Of a stretch of 64,000 nucleotides of DNA, positions 54,398-64,000 are shown in pieces. Under the pieces are notes generated by a model. The model saw only the letters and a program-made list of their open reading frames with translations. It did no database searches and was not told the DNA's origin. Both the position numbers and the translations under genes were made by a program. The stretch is from Aphrocallistes beatrix (Eukaryota > Porifera > Hexactinellida > Sceptrulophora > Aphrocallistidae): the NCBI GenBank assembly GCA_963281255.1, contig OY725499.1, positions 2,116,096 through 2,180,095 on the forward strand, in the 5' to 3' direction. The stretch's first letter is position 1. The number at the start of each line of letters is the position of its first letter.

Positions 54398-55068
54398 ATT
54401 ATTGCATGTCAAATTTATGTTAATTTTATTTGACTTTACATTGTATTGAATTCCAATTAGCCTTTCTTAATACATTTTAATATACAGTTGAAGCCGCTTC
54501 GTCGGAACACTTTCAGAGTACGGTGGGTCTCGATTATCCGATATGATGTCCCGATTCAGGATGATTTTTAGTTTAAAGAAATTATTTTCGACAATTTTAT
54601 CCTGATTAAGCTGCTTCACTGTCTCAACATCATAACTAGTTATCTGAATTCATCAAGATTACAAAGTGAACAGAAATAGTAATTAATAATCACTGGAACT
54701 TGGAGGATAGAAAGGTCCTGAAGGGAAACTCTTAGGGTAGGATGGCGGAGCAAATGGTCCTGCGAATGGATGCATATGAGGCTGTGTCAAGGCAGATAAC
54801 ATCGCTTTTTGGTTTGGATCATCTCTGGTAGATTCTGCAACATATCTCCTATTCTCTGCATATGCGATTCAATTCTCTCTAAACTTGACTCTATTCTTTT
54901 GACTACAGCCAACTTCTCTTCTTCCTTCTCTAACAAAATCTGTTTAGTATTCCTCAGTTGCATATCTGCAGTTGCGACAGATAGTGGGTAAGAAAACTTT
55001 CTTTTTCGACTGGGTAGTTCCGCCAGGTTGGGTTGCTCATCATCTGTTGAAAACAGAGGGCTTGTGAC

Positions 55069-55350
55069 CAGCGGTGTTTTGCAAAAAATAGAAGTGAGGG
55101 GGCGCTTCCTTCCCGTAAAAAAGTTATGTTTTTTCGTGAAACTTTAATCCCCTGATGATATAGAAATGGTGATAATAAGAAAGAGAAAAAGAATATGGTT
55201 AGTTTAAAATGGCAACAATTGATTTGGATTTGTTATGCTACGTAATACATTCTAAGGCTAAAATTAAAATGGTAGTCAGCATGAGGTAAGGAGCACCCCC
55301 CAAGCGAAAAAAGTGAGGGGGCAGCGCCCCCCCCAAAAAAAACACCACTG
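55069..55350. mobile_element. hAT MITE in the Myb gene
   Basis: The termini CAGCGGTGTTTT and CAGTGGTGTTTT (inverse) are flanked by the perfect 8-bp duplication CTTGTGAC (55061-55068 and 55351-55358). GAGGGGGCGC motifs lie inside both ends. 282 bp. Confidence 0.9.
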
Positions 55351-55727
55351 CTTGTGACCATTTGATCAGAATCATAAGACACTTGGGAGTGAGTAGGTTT
55401 ATTCGTGATGTCTACCCCAGAAGCGATGCCCTCAAATAATTGTTTCCCTTTGATGCTTTGGATTTTCTCCTCCAGTGGAGTTAGCTCACTTCCAGGGGGA
55501 CCTCCGCCAGTTTTTTTCATCGAAGCAATTTTATCGGCAATTAGTGGTTTATGCTTGCTCAGGTTGGACCACTTTTTGACAACATCATCTCGATTCCTTG
55601 ATGTGCCATGAAGTGTTGACAATCCAGACGCGACTTCATCCCAAACTGTGTTCTTCTCTTCGAAATTGAAGGAAGCACTCAAACTGCCAAACAGTTGGGA
55701 TTTTTTCTCTAGAATTAAATCCACTAA

Positions 55728-56613
55728 TAGTGGTGCGGCATAGCAAAACAATTGTGCATTTTGTGATAAAAGCACCAAAATTGGTACACATGTACATTGA
55801 TATACTATGAACATTTTTGGATATTGGGCCACATGAAACGATGCCTATGTCAGCCATGACAGCTGGTCCCAAATTACCACGCCGATAGTATTGCTGGAAT
55901 GGTCCCCTATCAATAACTTCTTTTAATCACACCAGATCATATTTTGATTGTTAAATTCGTGTCCAGCACGAAATTTCCAGCAATTTGATATATATATTGA
56001 CCATATTTAGAGAATCTTTTTGGTTGCCCGTTCCTAGCAACGGCCTGGAATGTTGAAAAATTCCGATCTCTAAATTTTTGAGGAACCATATCGAGTGACC
56101 CCTTGTTCTTCACATTCAACTATACCTTCCACTATGGCATACCACAAAACTTTCATATATTCCACATATGACATATCAGAGCATTCTCATTAGCATATTC
56201 GTACTCGCTGAACCTAGCGGAGAAGAACAAGGGGTCACTCGATATGGTTCCTCCAAAATTTTTAGATCGGAATTTTTCAACATTCCTGGCCATTGCTAGG
56301 GACAGGCAACCAAAAAAATTCTCCAAATATGGTCAATATATATCAAATTGCTGGAAATTTCGTGCTGGACACGAATTTAACAATCAAAATATGATCTGTT
56401 GTGATTAAAAGAAGTTATTGATAGGGAACCATTCCAGCAATACTATCGGACGTGGTAATTTGGGGCCAGCTGTCATGGCTGACATAGGCATCGTTTCAGG
56501 TGGCCCAATATCCAAAAATGTTCATAGTATATCAAAGTATATGTGTACCAATTTTGGTGCTTTTATCACAAAATGCACAATTGTTATAAATTTCATGCTA
56601 TGCCGCACCACTA
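55728..56613. mobile_element. 886-bp foldback element
   Basis: TAGTGGTGCGGCATAGC and its inverse begin arms of about 400 bp that pair almost throughout, leaving a loop of about 70-100 bases near 56120-56215. The 3-bp repeat TAA (55725-55727 and 56614-56616) flanks it. The 3-bp duplication could mean a Harbinger-type MITE. Apparent frames in the arms mirror each other and are not genes. Confidence 0.75.
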
Positions 56614-56764
56614 TAAGGAGTTTATTTCTTCAGAGGAAAAGTTTTTCTCGCCCGGGGTTTGGATTTTTTTGCCATTAGTTTCAGTATTTCTTATTCCGTG
56701 AGATATTTCGAATTTATTTTGTTCTTGTTTCCAGCAGTAGTTTGTTTTCAGATGTTTGTTCTGG

Positions 56765-57075
56765 AAAACGTTTGTAGAATAATTATTCATATTCTATAGT
56801 AGTTATTCGCTAACTTCCATTTAGATCATATCATCATTTTAATACGTCATGGATATTTTTAGACAATTCGATTCTTTACGCATCTCAATCACTCTTCGAA
56901 AACGTTTGTATACTAATAATATTCTAGCAGTTATTCGCCAACTTCCATTTAGATTATTTTAATACGTCATGAATATATTTAGACAATTAGATTCTTCACG
57001 CTTCTCAATCACTCTTCGAAAACATCTGTATTCTAATAATATTCTAGCAGTTATTCGCCAACTTTCATTTTAATA
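56765..57075. repeat. Tandem repeat, ~115-bp unit, about 2.5 copies
   Basis: Units contain AGTTATTCGCCAACTTCCAT, AATACGTCATGAATA and CTTCTCAATCACTCTTCGAA. They lie in the non-coding end of the Harbinger element between the Myb gene and the terminus. Confidence 0.7.
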
Positions 57076-57413
57076 CCACAATGATAGAACTGACAAAACA
57101 CTCCTAGCGCGTCAATGATTCATACAACAGAAATAAAAACTGCCTACAAGCTTTTATACTAATTTATAGACCGACGAAACACGATTTACAAAATATTTTA
57201 AGAGTTAAGTCAACCCTAGACATGACTTAAGTTAAAAACTAAATATTTGCTTAAGTTTAAGCAAATACTTAGTTTTTGCTTAAAGTTTAAGCAAAACTTA
57301 AGTTAAGAAGTTTAGTGAATAAGGGCCCTGCCTTGTATTTGCAACTGAAATAATCATTTGGAAAATTATCAAATGGAATAGTAACATTTTATTTATTTAT
57401 GTAGAGGTATGTA

Positions 57414-57445
57414 GAGGCGCAGCGCAAGCAAGCGAAGCGCGCTTG
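57414..57445 (+). repeat. Helitron-like 3' terminus fragment
   Basis: GCGCAGCGCAAGCAAGCGAA then GCGCGCTTG before T is the shared terminal hairpin of families A and B, without any body. The surrounding 57328-57939 has no gene. At about 57855-57932, CCCGGGATT motifs recur three times in alternating orientation and may be a small MITE next to the host gene's last exon. Confidence 0.6.
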
Positions 57446-57945
57446 TGTTTCATAAGTTCAAATGCAAGCCCTCAAGTTCTAAACGTCAAACCGGTTGCTA
57501 TGTTTTAGGCATTATACGCATTGGAATTAATAACAAAAAGCTAGTTTAGTCTAAAAATAGACATATTACATCTATAGAACATGTCTAAATTTAGCAACAC
57601 TCATACACAGACACACACATGCGTATAATTGCAACTGCAACCGGAGATCTATTAAAAGGAGATAAATACGATAAATGTGCTCAAAGTAAATAAATAAATC
57701 ATTCTACAAAATAAACCTGAAAATGTCTAATACTTTGTATATATTAATCAAATTGTGTTATATATATTGAATAACTATTTCATCCAATTATGGGAAACCC
57801 TGTATATACAAACCAATAGACATTACAACAAATGTGTGATATATAAACTGCATTAAGCATCAGTATCCCGGGATTGAAAAATGAATCCCGGGCTAAAACA
57901 AGCCGGAATCCCGGGATTAAAAACCCTACACTCAAGAGAACAGAG

Positions 57946-58093
57946 CCGCACTCCGTGATCTGCAGCAGTTTGGCTTGGAGCAGCCTGGTAGCGAACTCAG
58001 GCTTGTCGATCAGCCAGTAGCAATGCGACAGAAGGACGAGTGCGGAGGAGTGGAAGTGCATCGCCTTGGCTGTTTGAGAAAGAGCGATGCACT

Positions 58094-58125
<32 letters not shown>

Positions 58126-58885
58126 AGGCGTGAGCGAGAGAGCTGGAGAGTTGGTGAGTAGCAGCGCCTGTGACAGGTCTAGGAGGTACCGCATGTGTTC
58201 GTATGACTTCATCCTAAAGCATCAAGTTCAATTTTCACTCAGTGTAATATTCAAATGAAATAGGACATACCTCTTGGTATCTGACTCCATCGTAGAAGTA
58301 TCCAGAGTCCAACAGGCCGAGGCCGGGGGTTAGGAGATATGGGGCATCGAAGAGATCGGATTGCATATGAACATCTTTGGGTCTGAAAGCATCTTCATCA
58401 CAAACCTTGGATTGAATGGAGTAAATAATTATGTCACAGTTTTAACACGTGAATAGCACAGTGGACAAAAAGTGGCGATTTAGAGGAAATAGGCATTTGT
58501 GTTCAAGATAGAGCCATAATATGTATCATGAGCATATAGGTTATTGGGTGTGAGAAAACGAAAGGGCCAACTAATTTTTTCCTATTTCTCCTAATTTGCC
58601 CACTGTGAAATAGAGTGACTGAGATCTCGGCGGACTGTGATACCTGCTCCAGATGTAGGAGACTGTGACGACTGCTTCTGGATCTGACAGAAAGAGAATT
58701 TTAAGAAGAGCTCTGTTCAGGCGATTGAAGATGTGAGAGTTGGAAGTGGAATACTCCTGAGAAATTGCTATGAGGTACACTACGATGACGTCACGAGAAA
58801 GCAGCTCTGGCCCAATGCTCCCATCTAGATACCGAATAGTCCCCCTTCTCGTATTCCTGGACCCCTCAGCAAAACTCGATGTCAT
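57946..58885 (-). CDS. Unrecognised host gene, four exons inferred
   Basis: Exon 1 (58885-58644) opens MTSSFAEGSRNTRRGTIRYL and continues RDVIVVYLIAISQEYSTSNS to VVTVSYIWS. Exon 2 (58382-58271) reads PKDVHMQSDLFDAPYLLTPG and GLLDSGYFYDGVRYQE. Exon 3 may be a 24-base micro-exon (58213-58190, DEVIRTHA). Exon 4 (from 58091, after a CT-rich acceptor) reads CIALSQTAKAMHFHSSALVL, LSHCYWLIDKPEFATRLLQA and KLLQITECG. Phases match at all three junctions. The helical, repeat-like pattern hints at a TPR/HEAT-type scaffold, but I cannot name it. The 3' end after 57946 is unclear. Confidence 0.5.
58080..58140. repeat. (GA)n microsatellite at an intron end
   Basis: A GA run forms, on the minus strand, the CT-rich tract just before the proposed exon 4 acceptor of the 57946-58885 gene. 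Confidence 0.7.
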
Positions 58886-59895
58886 TCACTTCTCGAGTGC
58901 AGCAGTAATCAACAGTACACGACTAGCAAATATTCTAGTTTGGATCTAGAGCAAGGCTGGATTAACAAATCTCATAATTTATATTATCATCGTTATGTCA
59001 TACAAAAATGCAATCAGTATACCTAACTTTTTGGCCTAGTCAATGCTGTGCTAGGAGCATCAGATGGTATTGGCCCCTCAACAGATATATTGTCAATGGT
59101 GGATATAGGATTGATGGCTGGTTGAGTGGGCCTTGATTGCGCTCAAAGTGACGACACAATATGTGGTTTTGAACTTTGAAAATTGCTAAGTTGGTTTATA
59201 ACTGGTCAAGTCATACAAAAATGCAAAAAAACACATTTTAAAAATTTTCGACTGAAATCCTAAAAATTTGAGCTTTTCTATAGGAAACACCAACCTTATT
59301 AAGTGACCAATCAGAAAGAAGGATAACATGAATGAGAATCTTAAGTGAACATTATTAGATTTGGGGATTTTTTCATATATTAAAAAGTACAGTGCGCATG
59401 TCCATTAAGTACAGTGCGTATGTACATTAAGTTTTGTATGCATGTACGTTGTTAGGCCCCTTCGTTTGAATTCCCTCCATCCCGATTTCTAAACAGATTT
59501 GCTTGAAATAATGGACTTTATCATAACCTTTATAGAGAAGGCTATGAACAGATTAAATATATTCTCCTCTCTCGTTTAATTAAACAGCAGTGTTTAAAAT
59601 ATTTACATAATCATGTGATGATATGTAATTCTGTCCCCAAATAGTTCAAGTCAATATTAGATGTCATAGAAAGTAACTAATTCCAATTTAAGGCAGTTGC
59701 TAAATTAATTGTCACATTGACAAGTTTTTGTTTTTTTTAACTCTATAATAATTGAAAATTGACAAGTAATGACAAGTAATGTAAGTGTACAAACCATGAT
59801 ACAATAGGTTTTCGAATACAAAACTAATAAATAGCATTGGATTTAATTTTGTGATGAAACAAAACAAACGAATTACAGAATCAGTGTGAGCGGTC
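58886..59895. other. Stretch without a supported gene
   Basis: A minus-strand frame at about 59030-59145 is open and Pro/Ser-rich (RPTQPAINPISTIDNIS) and could be an exon, but has no context. GTGCG(C/T)ATGT(C/A)CATTAAGT is repeated near 59392-59435. The left end of the element starting near 59.9 kb probably lies in this stretch, but I could not identify it. Confidence 0.35.
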
Positions 59896-62012
59896 ATGCG
59901 TCGTATAACCAAGGGAAACGCAAGGGAACATTTGCTAGACTCGATCGGTAGGTTCCAAAAGATGACTGGCGAATCTATAGCAGTGGTCTACTCTTGGAAG
60001 GGTTCACTATCAGCAGCAGGCAATGATCAATTCAGGAAGCATGTTTCTGAATCTAAAGAAAATTTCTGGAGATTACTGACTCTCGAACACTCCAAACCCG
60101 ACGAATTTGACTTTTCTAATAAAGAATTTGAGATGATGGAGCTGGTAAAACAAGATCTTAAATCCCACAATGTCAATACCTTGCGGAAGATTTTATCATG
60201 GGCAACTCAGAAAACAACTAGTAAGTTTCCAATTATTTATCTTATATCATTAGGAGACTACTTGACTCGTATTTGTTGTTTCTTATATACGTACTTAAGT
60301 ATTAAGCACATTACTATTTTGAGTACAGTGGAATTTGCTCATTAGCAATTCCCTTATTAGCAATATATTGCTCGATTAGCAACCAATTTTCAGGTCCCAG
60401 GTGTAGATTTTGTATTAATTCTGTTCCCTTATTAGCAACTTCGCGTATTAGCAACCATTTTATGAGCAAAACTCGAGTTGATAATAAGCGAATTCCACTG
60501 TACGTATAAGATTTTCTTTACTATGTTCCATCTATCTGACGAAAATATACAACTTGAATAGATAATGATATTATGTATATTTTGGATGTTTACAAGAATA
60601 AAGTTTAGATACTATTACGTATTATAGGAAAAACTACGTAACTTTTGGGGAAAAGATGAATTCAAACCTGCCTTTTGGCCCGAAAAGATCCCTTTTGCTA
60701 AAAAGTCAAAAAATTTGGACAAAGCCACACTTATCACTGTAGTCCAATCCATCAGAGACCACTTTTCTCCAGAACCCTTAGAAGAATTCAGGGACAGGTC
60801 AGCGATTCATTTAATAACAAAGGAAGATCCCTTGGTGGAATTTGATGATGAAGATGTCAGTTCGAATCATTCGCCTACCCCCTCTGTCATTTACAGTAAC
60901 CGATTAAACACAATTCCCCTAGTTCTTGCCTATCGTCTCCCCTTTCTCTTCATCACATAAATTCCACTCCCTCCACACCAATTATTCCATCTTCAACCCG
61001 ATCACTACGCCTCGGTCACTCATGTTCTCCGATTACCCCTCAATCTTTTGGCAATTCTCCACCTTCAATTTCGAGAATAGCTGGAGTCATTCCGTTAACT
61101 CCTTTAAATACGACATTTATTGCTATTCTCGATGAGAAGACAAGGACAGAATGTCTGAAAGAACTTTCAAATCCCCAAACTTTCCTAAGTGATGTCACTA
61201 TAAATGCCTTTGGGGTAGGGTTTAAGATGGTTCATCGAATTGAGTGGTAATTTCATTCGATCATAAGATAATTTATAATTTTTTAGATTTTGCTGAAAAA
61301 CACCTACCCACACGTTCTCGGACTTCAGGATATAATTTTATCTAAGGTATTTTTGCTATTTCTTTCAATGAGTTTACCCAAATTATAATTTTTACTTCCT
61401 GTATTCGATAATAGAATCGTCAGTTCGTTAAAGCTCCACTAAACAGCTTTCAAATTCATCATACTGGCAGACTCCACTGGGTATGCTCCAGCATTGACAA
61501 TACAGGAAATGTAGCTGTATATGATTCGTTGTTCCATCAGCACACAAGTGAACATTTGGATATCCAGCTTGCACTGCTATATCGGAGTGAATCTGGAGAC
61601 TTACAAGTGACAGTCCAACCATTACAGCAGCAAAGAGGGACAAATGATTGTGGACTATTTGCAATGACTGTTTGTATTGCATTAGCTAATGGTTTAGACC
61701 CTAGTCAATTGAGATGGCGCCAAGACAATATGAGGAGTCACTTTCAAAATTGTTTTCGATCAGAAAAATTATTACCCCTGCCTACGCTCCCGGATAGGCT
61801 ATCTTCTCATATACTAATGAGTGTAAAGTACGAGTATACTATTACATTATGGTGTCTGTGTCGGTTACCAGAATTCGCTTCAAAGAACATGATACTGTGT
61901 TCAGGATGTAGATCATGATTCCACAAACCATGCGTTGCCCTCACAGATACAAAAGGTGGCCAAATTTAAATGTAGAGAATGCCAATCAAAGAAGTCAGCA
62001 AAGGATAAGTAA
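59896..62012 (+). CDS. Transposon-type protein with Ulp1-like protease and PHD finger
   Basis: Exon 1 (59896-60220) opens RRITKGNAREHLLDSIGRFQ and SIAVVYSWKGSLS. Exon 2 (from 60628) reads FWGKDEFKPAFWPEKIPF, loosely like an NRF1-type segment, then a Ser/Thr/Pro linker, then FLSDVTINAFGVGFKMVHRI. Exons 3 (61287-61346) and 4 (from 61415) carry the protease: RLHWVCS (His), VYDSL (Asp), VQPLQQQRGTNDCGLFA (Gln and Cys), the C48/Ulp1 order. WCLCRLPEFA and MILCSGCRS, then FHKPCVALTD and FKCRECQSKK form a PHD finger. One TGA sits where the finger normally has Trp, the linker changes frame once, and one exon phase is unclear. It ends 24 bases before the stop of the opposing gene. It probably acts on SUMO or related tags (family knowledge). 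Confidence 0.6.
60326..60500. mobile_element. pogo-type MITE in an intron
   Basis: Inverted termini CAGTGGAATT(T/C)GCT are flanked by TA (60324-60325 and 60501-60502). TTAGCAA motifs repeat within. It sits in intron 1 of the Ulp1-PHD gene. Confidence 0.85.
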
Positions 62013-62036
62013 ATAGTAGAATCATATACTTATAAT

Positions 62037-64000
62037 TTATATGGTTTTTAATTCTTGTTTATTCATGCAGTACAGAAAATAGCGTACATTGTAAAATACG
62101 TTTTCTATTCGCATAAATGAGACTTGTGTTGCTATTCTTCTGAGGGTAGAGAATAGCTGCTCGCAAACCTGTGAGTTTATTATTTTGAACTTTTCGCTTT
62201 TGATAGATTTCAAAGAATAAGATGGATTACAACAATGATTATTCCAGTGAAAGCGATCTACCAAGAATGTTGTGTCTTTGAAAAGTTGTGGGTCCCTACG
62301 GAAAACAATAGTAATATGTATGTTTAATTTGGGTCATTTGCTATATGAAAATCTCAGCAAAAACGCTTGCTGTTTTGTTCAGGGTTATACAAGATTTCAA
62401 AGGGGGAGAAATCCTTTTCCCAGCCAGTATCAAACCTGTGAAGCCACTAACCTGATTATACATGTGTTGTGCAGATCACAAGCATTATCATATATAATAA
62501 TGCGTGGGGGGTTCAAATAGAGTCAGCAGTAAATTAAACACTGTAGTTGTCGACTCTTTACTCCGAAGTATTTCAAACCCGTAGCATACTTTGTGTTTGC
62601 AGAGTAAAACTAAAGCCCTGGGGAGAGTCTTTGGTGTTTGGGATAAATTTTTGTACATCCTTTAATACTTTTCTCTTCCTTCTCACCTTCATAATGTGGC
62701 AATCTATGGTAATAAGTAGGTTAACATTAATATACTTTTTTATTAATGTTTGTGGTGATATAGTATAAAAGGTGTATTAAATGTAATTACCTGTAACGTC
62801 TTGTTATGCCTGGAAAGTACTGAATGAAATTGTCATAAGTTGCCGCTTCGACTATTTTCCTGCCTTCTCTATAATTATTAAGCTCTTCAATTTTTTATAG
62901 GATTGCTCTTAGCAGGCCAGCTAGTAGTGATGAAGAGTGAATGCAGTCTTTAATTGTTCATCTACTTCAGAAAGAGAATTTATGAGTAGTCTAAATGTAT
63001 ATATTTTGTCGATAATTCCAAAAAGAATGCATAATTCGATTGGAGATCCAAGGGAAAGTTGAACAAGGGCTTTCTTTTCATTATCGCAAAGAAGAGATGT
63101 AGGAAATAATCCAGTAATCGGATCAGATCTGGCCAAGAGTTCAATAATAACTTTTGCGTTTGGGTATTTAGGATTAACTAGATTCACCTCGGCTACAACA
63201 CTGTTCACAAAGAATATAAAATATGTCAGTTCCCTGGACTCTAATGAATGAACCATGGTATGGAATTCGTGTTCTAAGCACCCATTTTTAGAATATTCTT
63301 TGATCTTTTTCCTGGTTGCCAGATCGGGAATGAAAATTCTTACTGACATCGGTACTAATGCGTATCTCTGGCCCTCATCAAATTCTTGAGTGTAATCAGG
63401 GAGTTCTTTTATAGTTCCCATGGTAATTCCATCCAAAATCAAGAATTCAGGTGTTTCTTTGCACTTTGGGCAACTGAAACAGGTACTATAGTCAATATCT
63501 AGCATCCGTAGATATCCATTCCAGGCGTGCTGTAAAATGTGGTAACTAAATTTGAGTTCCCTGCTGAGTCTGTGAAATTTATTATTCTTTGCTCTAAAAT
63601 GGTACAACAACATTAGAATTATTTCACAAACGTACGCTAATGAAAAAGGCTTACATCATGTATCCATAAAGTGTATTCTTTGACATTGTCATGAATTCGC
63701 TGTATTCATATAGGACTCCGTAGTGAATAAAATAACGATTATTTATGTTGAGTAGCAAATATTTATCTCCTTCAAAGACAGCTTTGCATTGACACTCTCC
63801 CTCGCAAGTTGAAGTATACACTAATAACGTAAATTAATCTTGCATACTCAAAGGAATAATATAGTAATTGTGGTAATGATGCACATACCTTTATGTTCTT
63901 TCAAGTTAAGAATATCATTTTCTGTGTAAACAATAATTCCCCTTTTGGCTACCATCAGACTTTTATCATTATATGTATGACCTTGTTTGCAATGCGCTGT
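62037..64000 (-). CDS. Probable KDZ/Zisupton-like transposase, runs off the window
   Basis: Minus-strand exons inferred are 64000-63889 (HCKQGHTYNDKSLMVAKRG), 63820-63655 (CEGECQCKAVFEGDKYLLLN, then FIHYGVLYEYSEFM), 63593 to about 62921 (SYHILQHAWNGYLRMLDIDY, FSCPKCKETPEFLILDGITM), about 62900-62813 (KIVEAATYDNFIQYFPGITR) and about 62298-62037 (DTTFLVDRFHWNNHC, INSQVCEQLFSTLRRIATQV). CxC motifs, a CPxC followed by Asp-Gly, a late DRFHW, and an NSQxxEQxFSxLRR block occur in HMGXB3-like and KDZ transposases. One junction (near 62900) contains a stop and is uncertain. Exons fit the family too regularly to be chance. The 5' end lies beyond 64000. Confidence 0.55.
62299..62812. other. Probable intron of the KDZ-like gene
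   Basis: No convincing exon is visible. Short plus-strand frames here (MSLKSCGS..., MSTLYSEVF...) have no family features. The region is bounded on the minus strand by a donor at 62812 (TTACAG|GTAATT) and an acceptor near 62300. Confidence 0.4.

Larger units (their letters stand above)
54787..56690 (-). pseudogene. Harbinger Myb/SANT-like DNA-binding protein, split by insertions
   Basis: From the right, NFSSEEINSL precedes the 886-bp foldback. After it come VDLILEKKSQLFGSL, KNTVWDEVASGLSTLHGTSR, VVKKWSNLSKHKPL and KKTGGGPP, the standard Myb/SANT-like (MSANTD) fold. A linker is cut by a hAT MITE, then a coiled-coil C-terminus (LLEKEEEKLAVVKRIESSLE) reaches a TGA at 54787-54789. In Harbinger elements this protein carries the transposase into the nucleus and to the ends. 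Both insertions leave the frame open if removed with their duplications. An upstream ATG is one base out of frame across an A-run. Confidence 0.7.
48690..57327. mobile_element. PIF/Harbinger element, two genes, heavily invaded
   Basis: The termini GG(G/C)CCTTATTCACTAA are inverted at 48690 and 57327, followed by AAGTTTTGCTTAA-type subterminal repeats. CTG on both sides (48687-48689 and 57328-57330) is the likely 3-bp duplication. The element carries a DDE transposase gene (plus strand) and a Myb/SANT-like gene (minus strand), the standard Harbinger pair. About 5.5 kb of its 8.6 kb consists of later insertions: the nested P elements (48774-53132), a hAT MITE and an 886-bp foldback in the Myb gene. 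Confidence 0.8.

Overview
This window is nuclear DNA from an invertebrate animal. It is AT-rich, has short GT-AG introns, TATA boxes, L2-type LINEs and a very wide range of animal-type DNA transposons. The NHL-type gene at 3.1-4.3 kb resembles proteins I remember from sponges, possibly a glass sponge. That is memory, not a search, so the taxon is a weak inference.

Host genes are few. They are an NHL/TRIM-like gene with a TATA box (3149-4257, minus, reading frame shifted twice), a small intact orphan gene with TATA box and polyA signal (32046-32417, minus), a two-exon cysteine-bearing secreted-type gene (40733-41807, plus) and an unrecognised four-exon gene (about 57940-58885, minus). Almost everything else is mobile.

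Left third (0-19 kb): a Tc1/mariner-type foldback element (847-2513), a hAT MITE, a cluster of Helitron-like repeats, a Ginger1 integrase-protease element on the minus strand (8.6-12.6 kb) split by a Transib-like insertion, L2-type LINE copies, and a maT-type mariner with a nested MITE. Middle (19-42 kb): a Ty3/gypsy fossil (19.3-25.75 kb) carrying a hAT MITE and a 1.7-kb palindromic element, a second degraded gypsy fragment, a Tigger element with a piggyBac-like minisatellite insertion, a deleted P element, a hAT gene relic with its own hAT MITE, and many pogo/Tigger MITEs. Right third (42-64 kb): a complete-looking multi-exon Ginger1 element with long inverted repeats (42259-47276), a hAT relic, a PIF/Harbinger element (48690-57327) holding a P element inside which sits a second P element, and at the edge a convergent two-gene transposon. 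Of that pair, one gene encodes a Ulp1-type protease with a PHD finger, and the other a probable KDZ/Zisupton-like transposase that runs off the window.

The most unusual biology is in the transposon proteins. Both Ginger1 copies carry a C-terminal cysteine protease with USP-like order (Cys box, paired CxxC finger, His box), rather than the OTU or Ulp1 domains I know for the family. The edge element pairs a SUMO-protease-like protein with a transposase, tail to tail. Target-site duplications and restored reading frames allow most nested insertions to be defined to the base.
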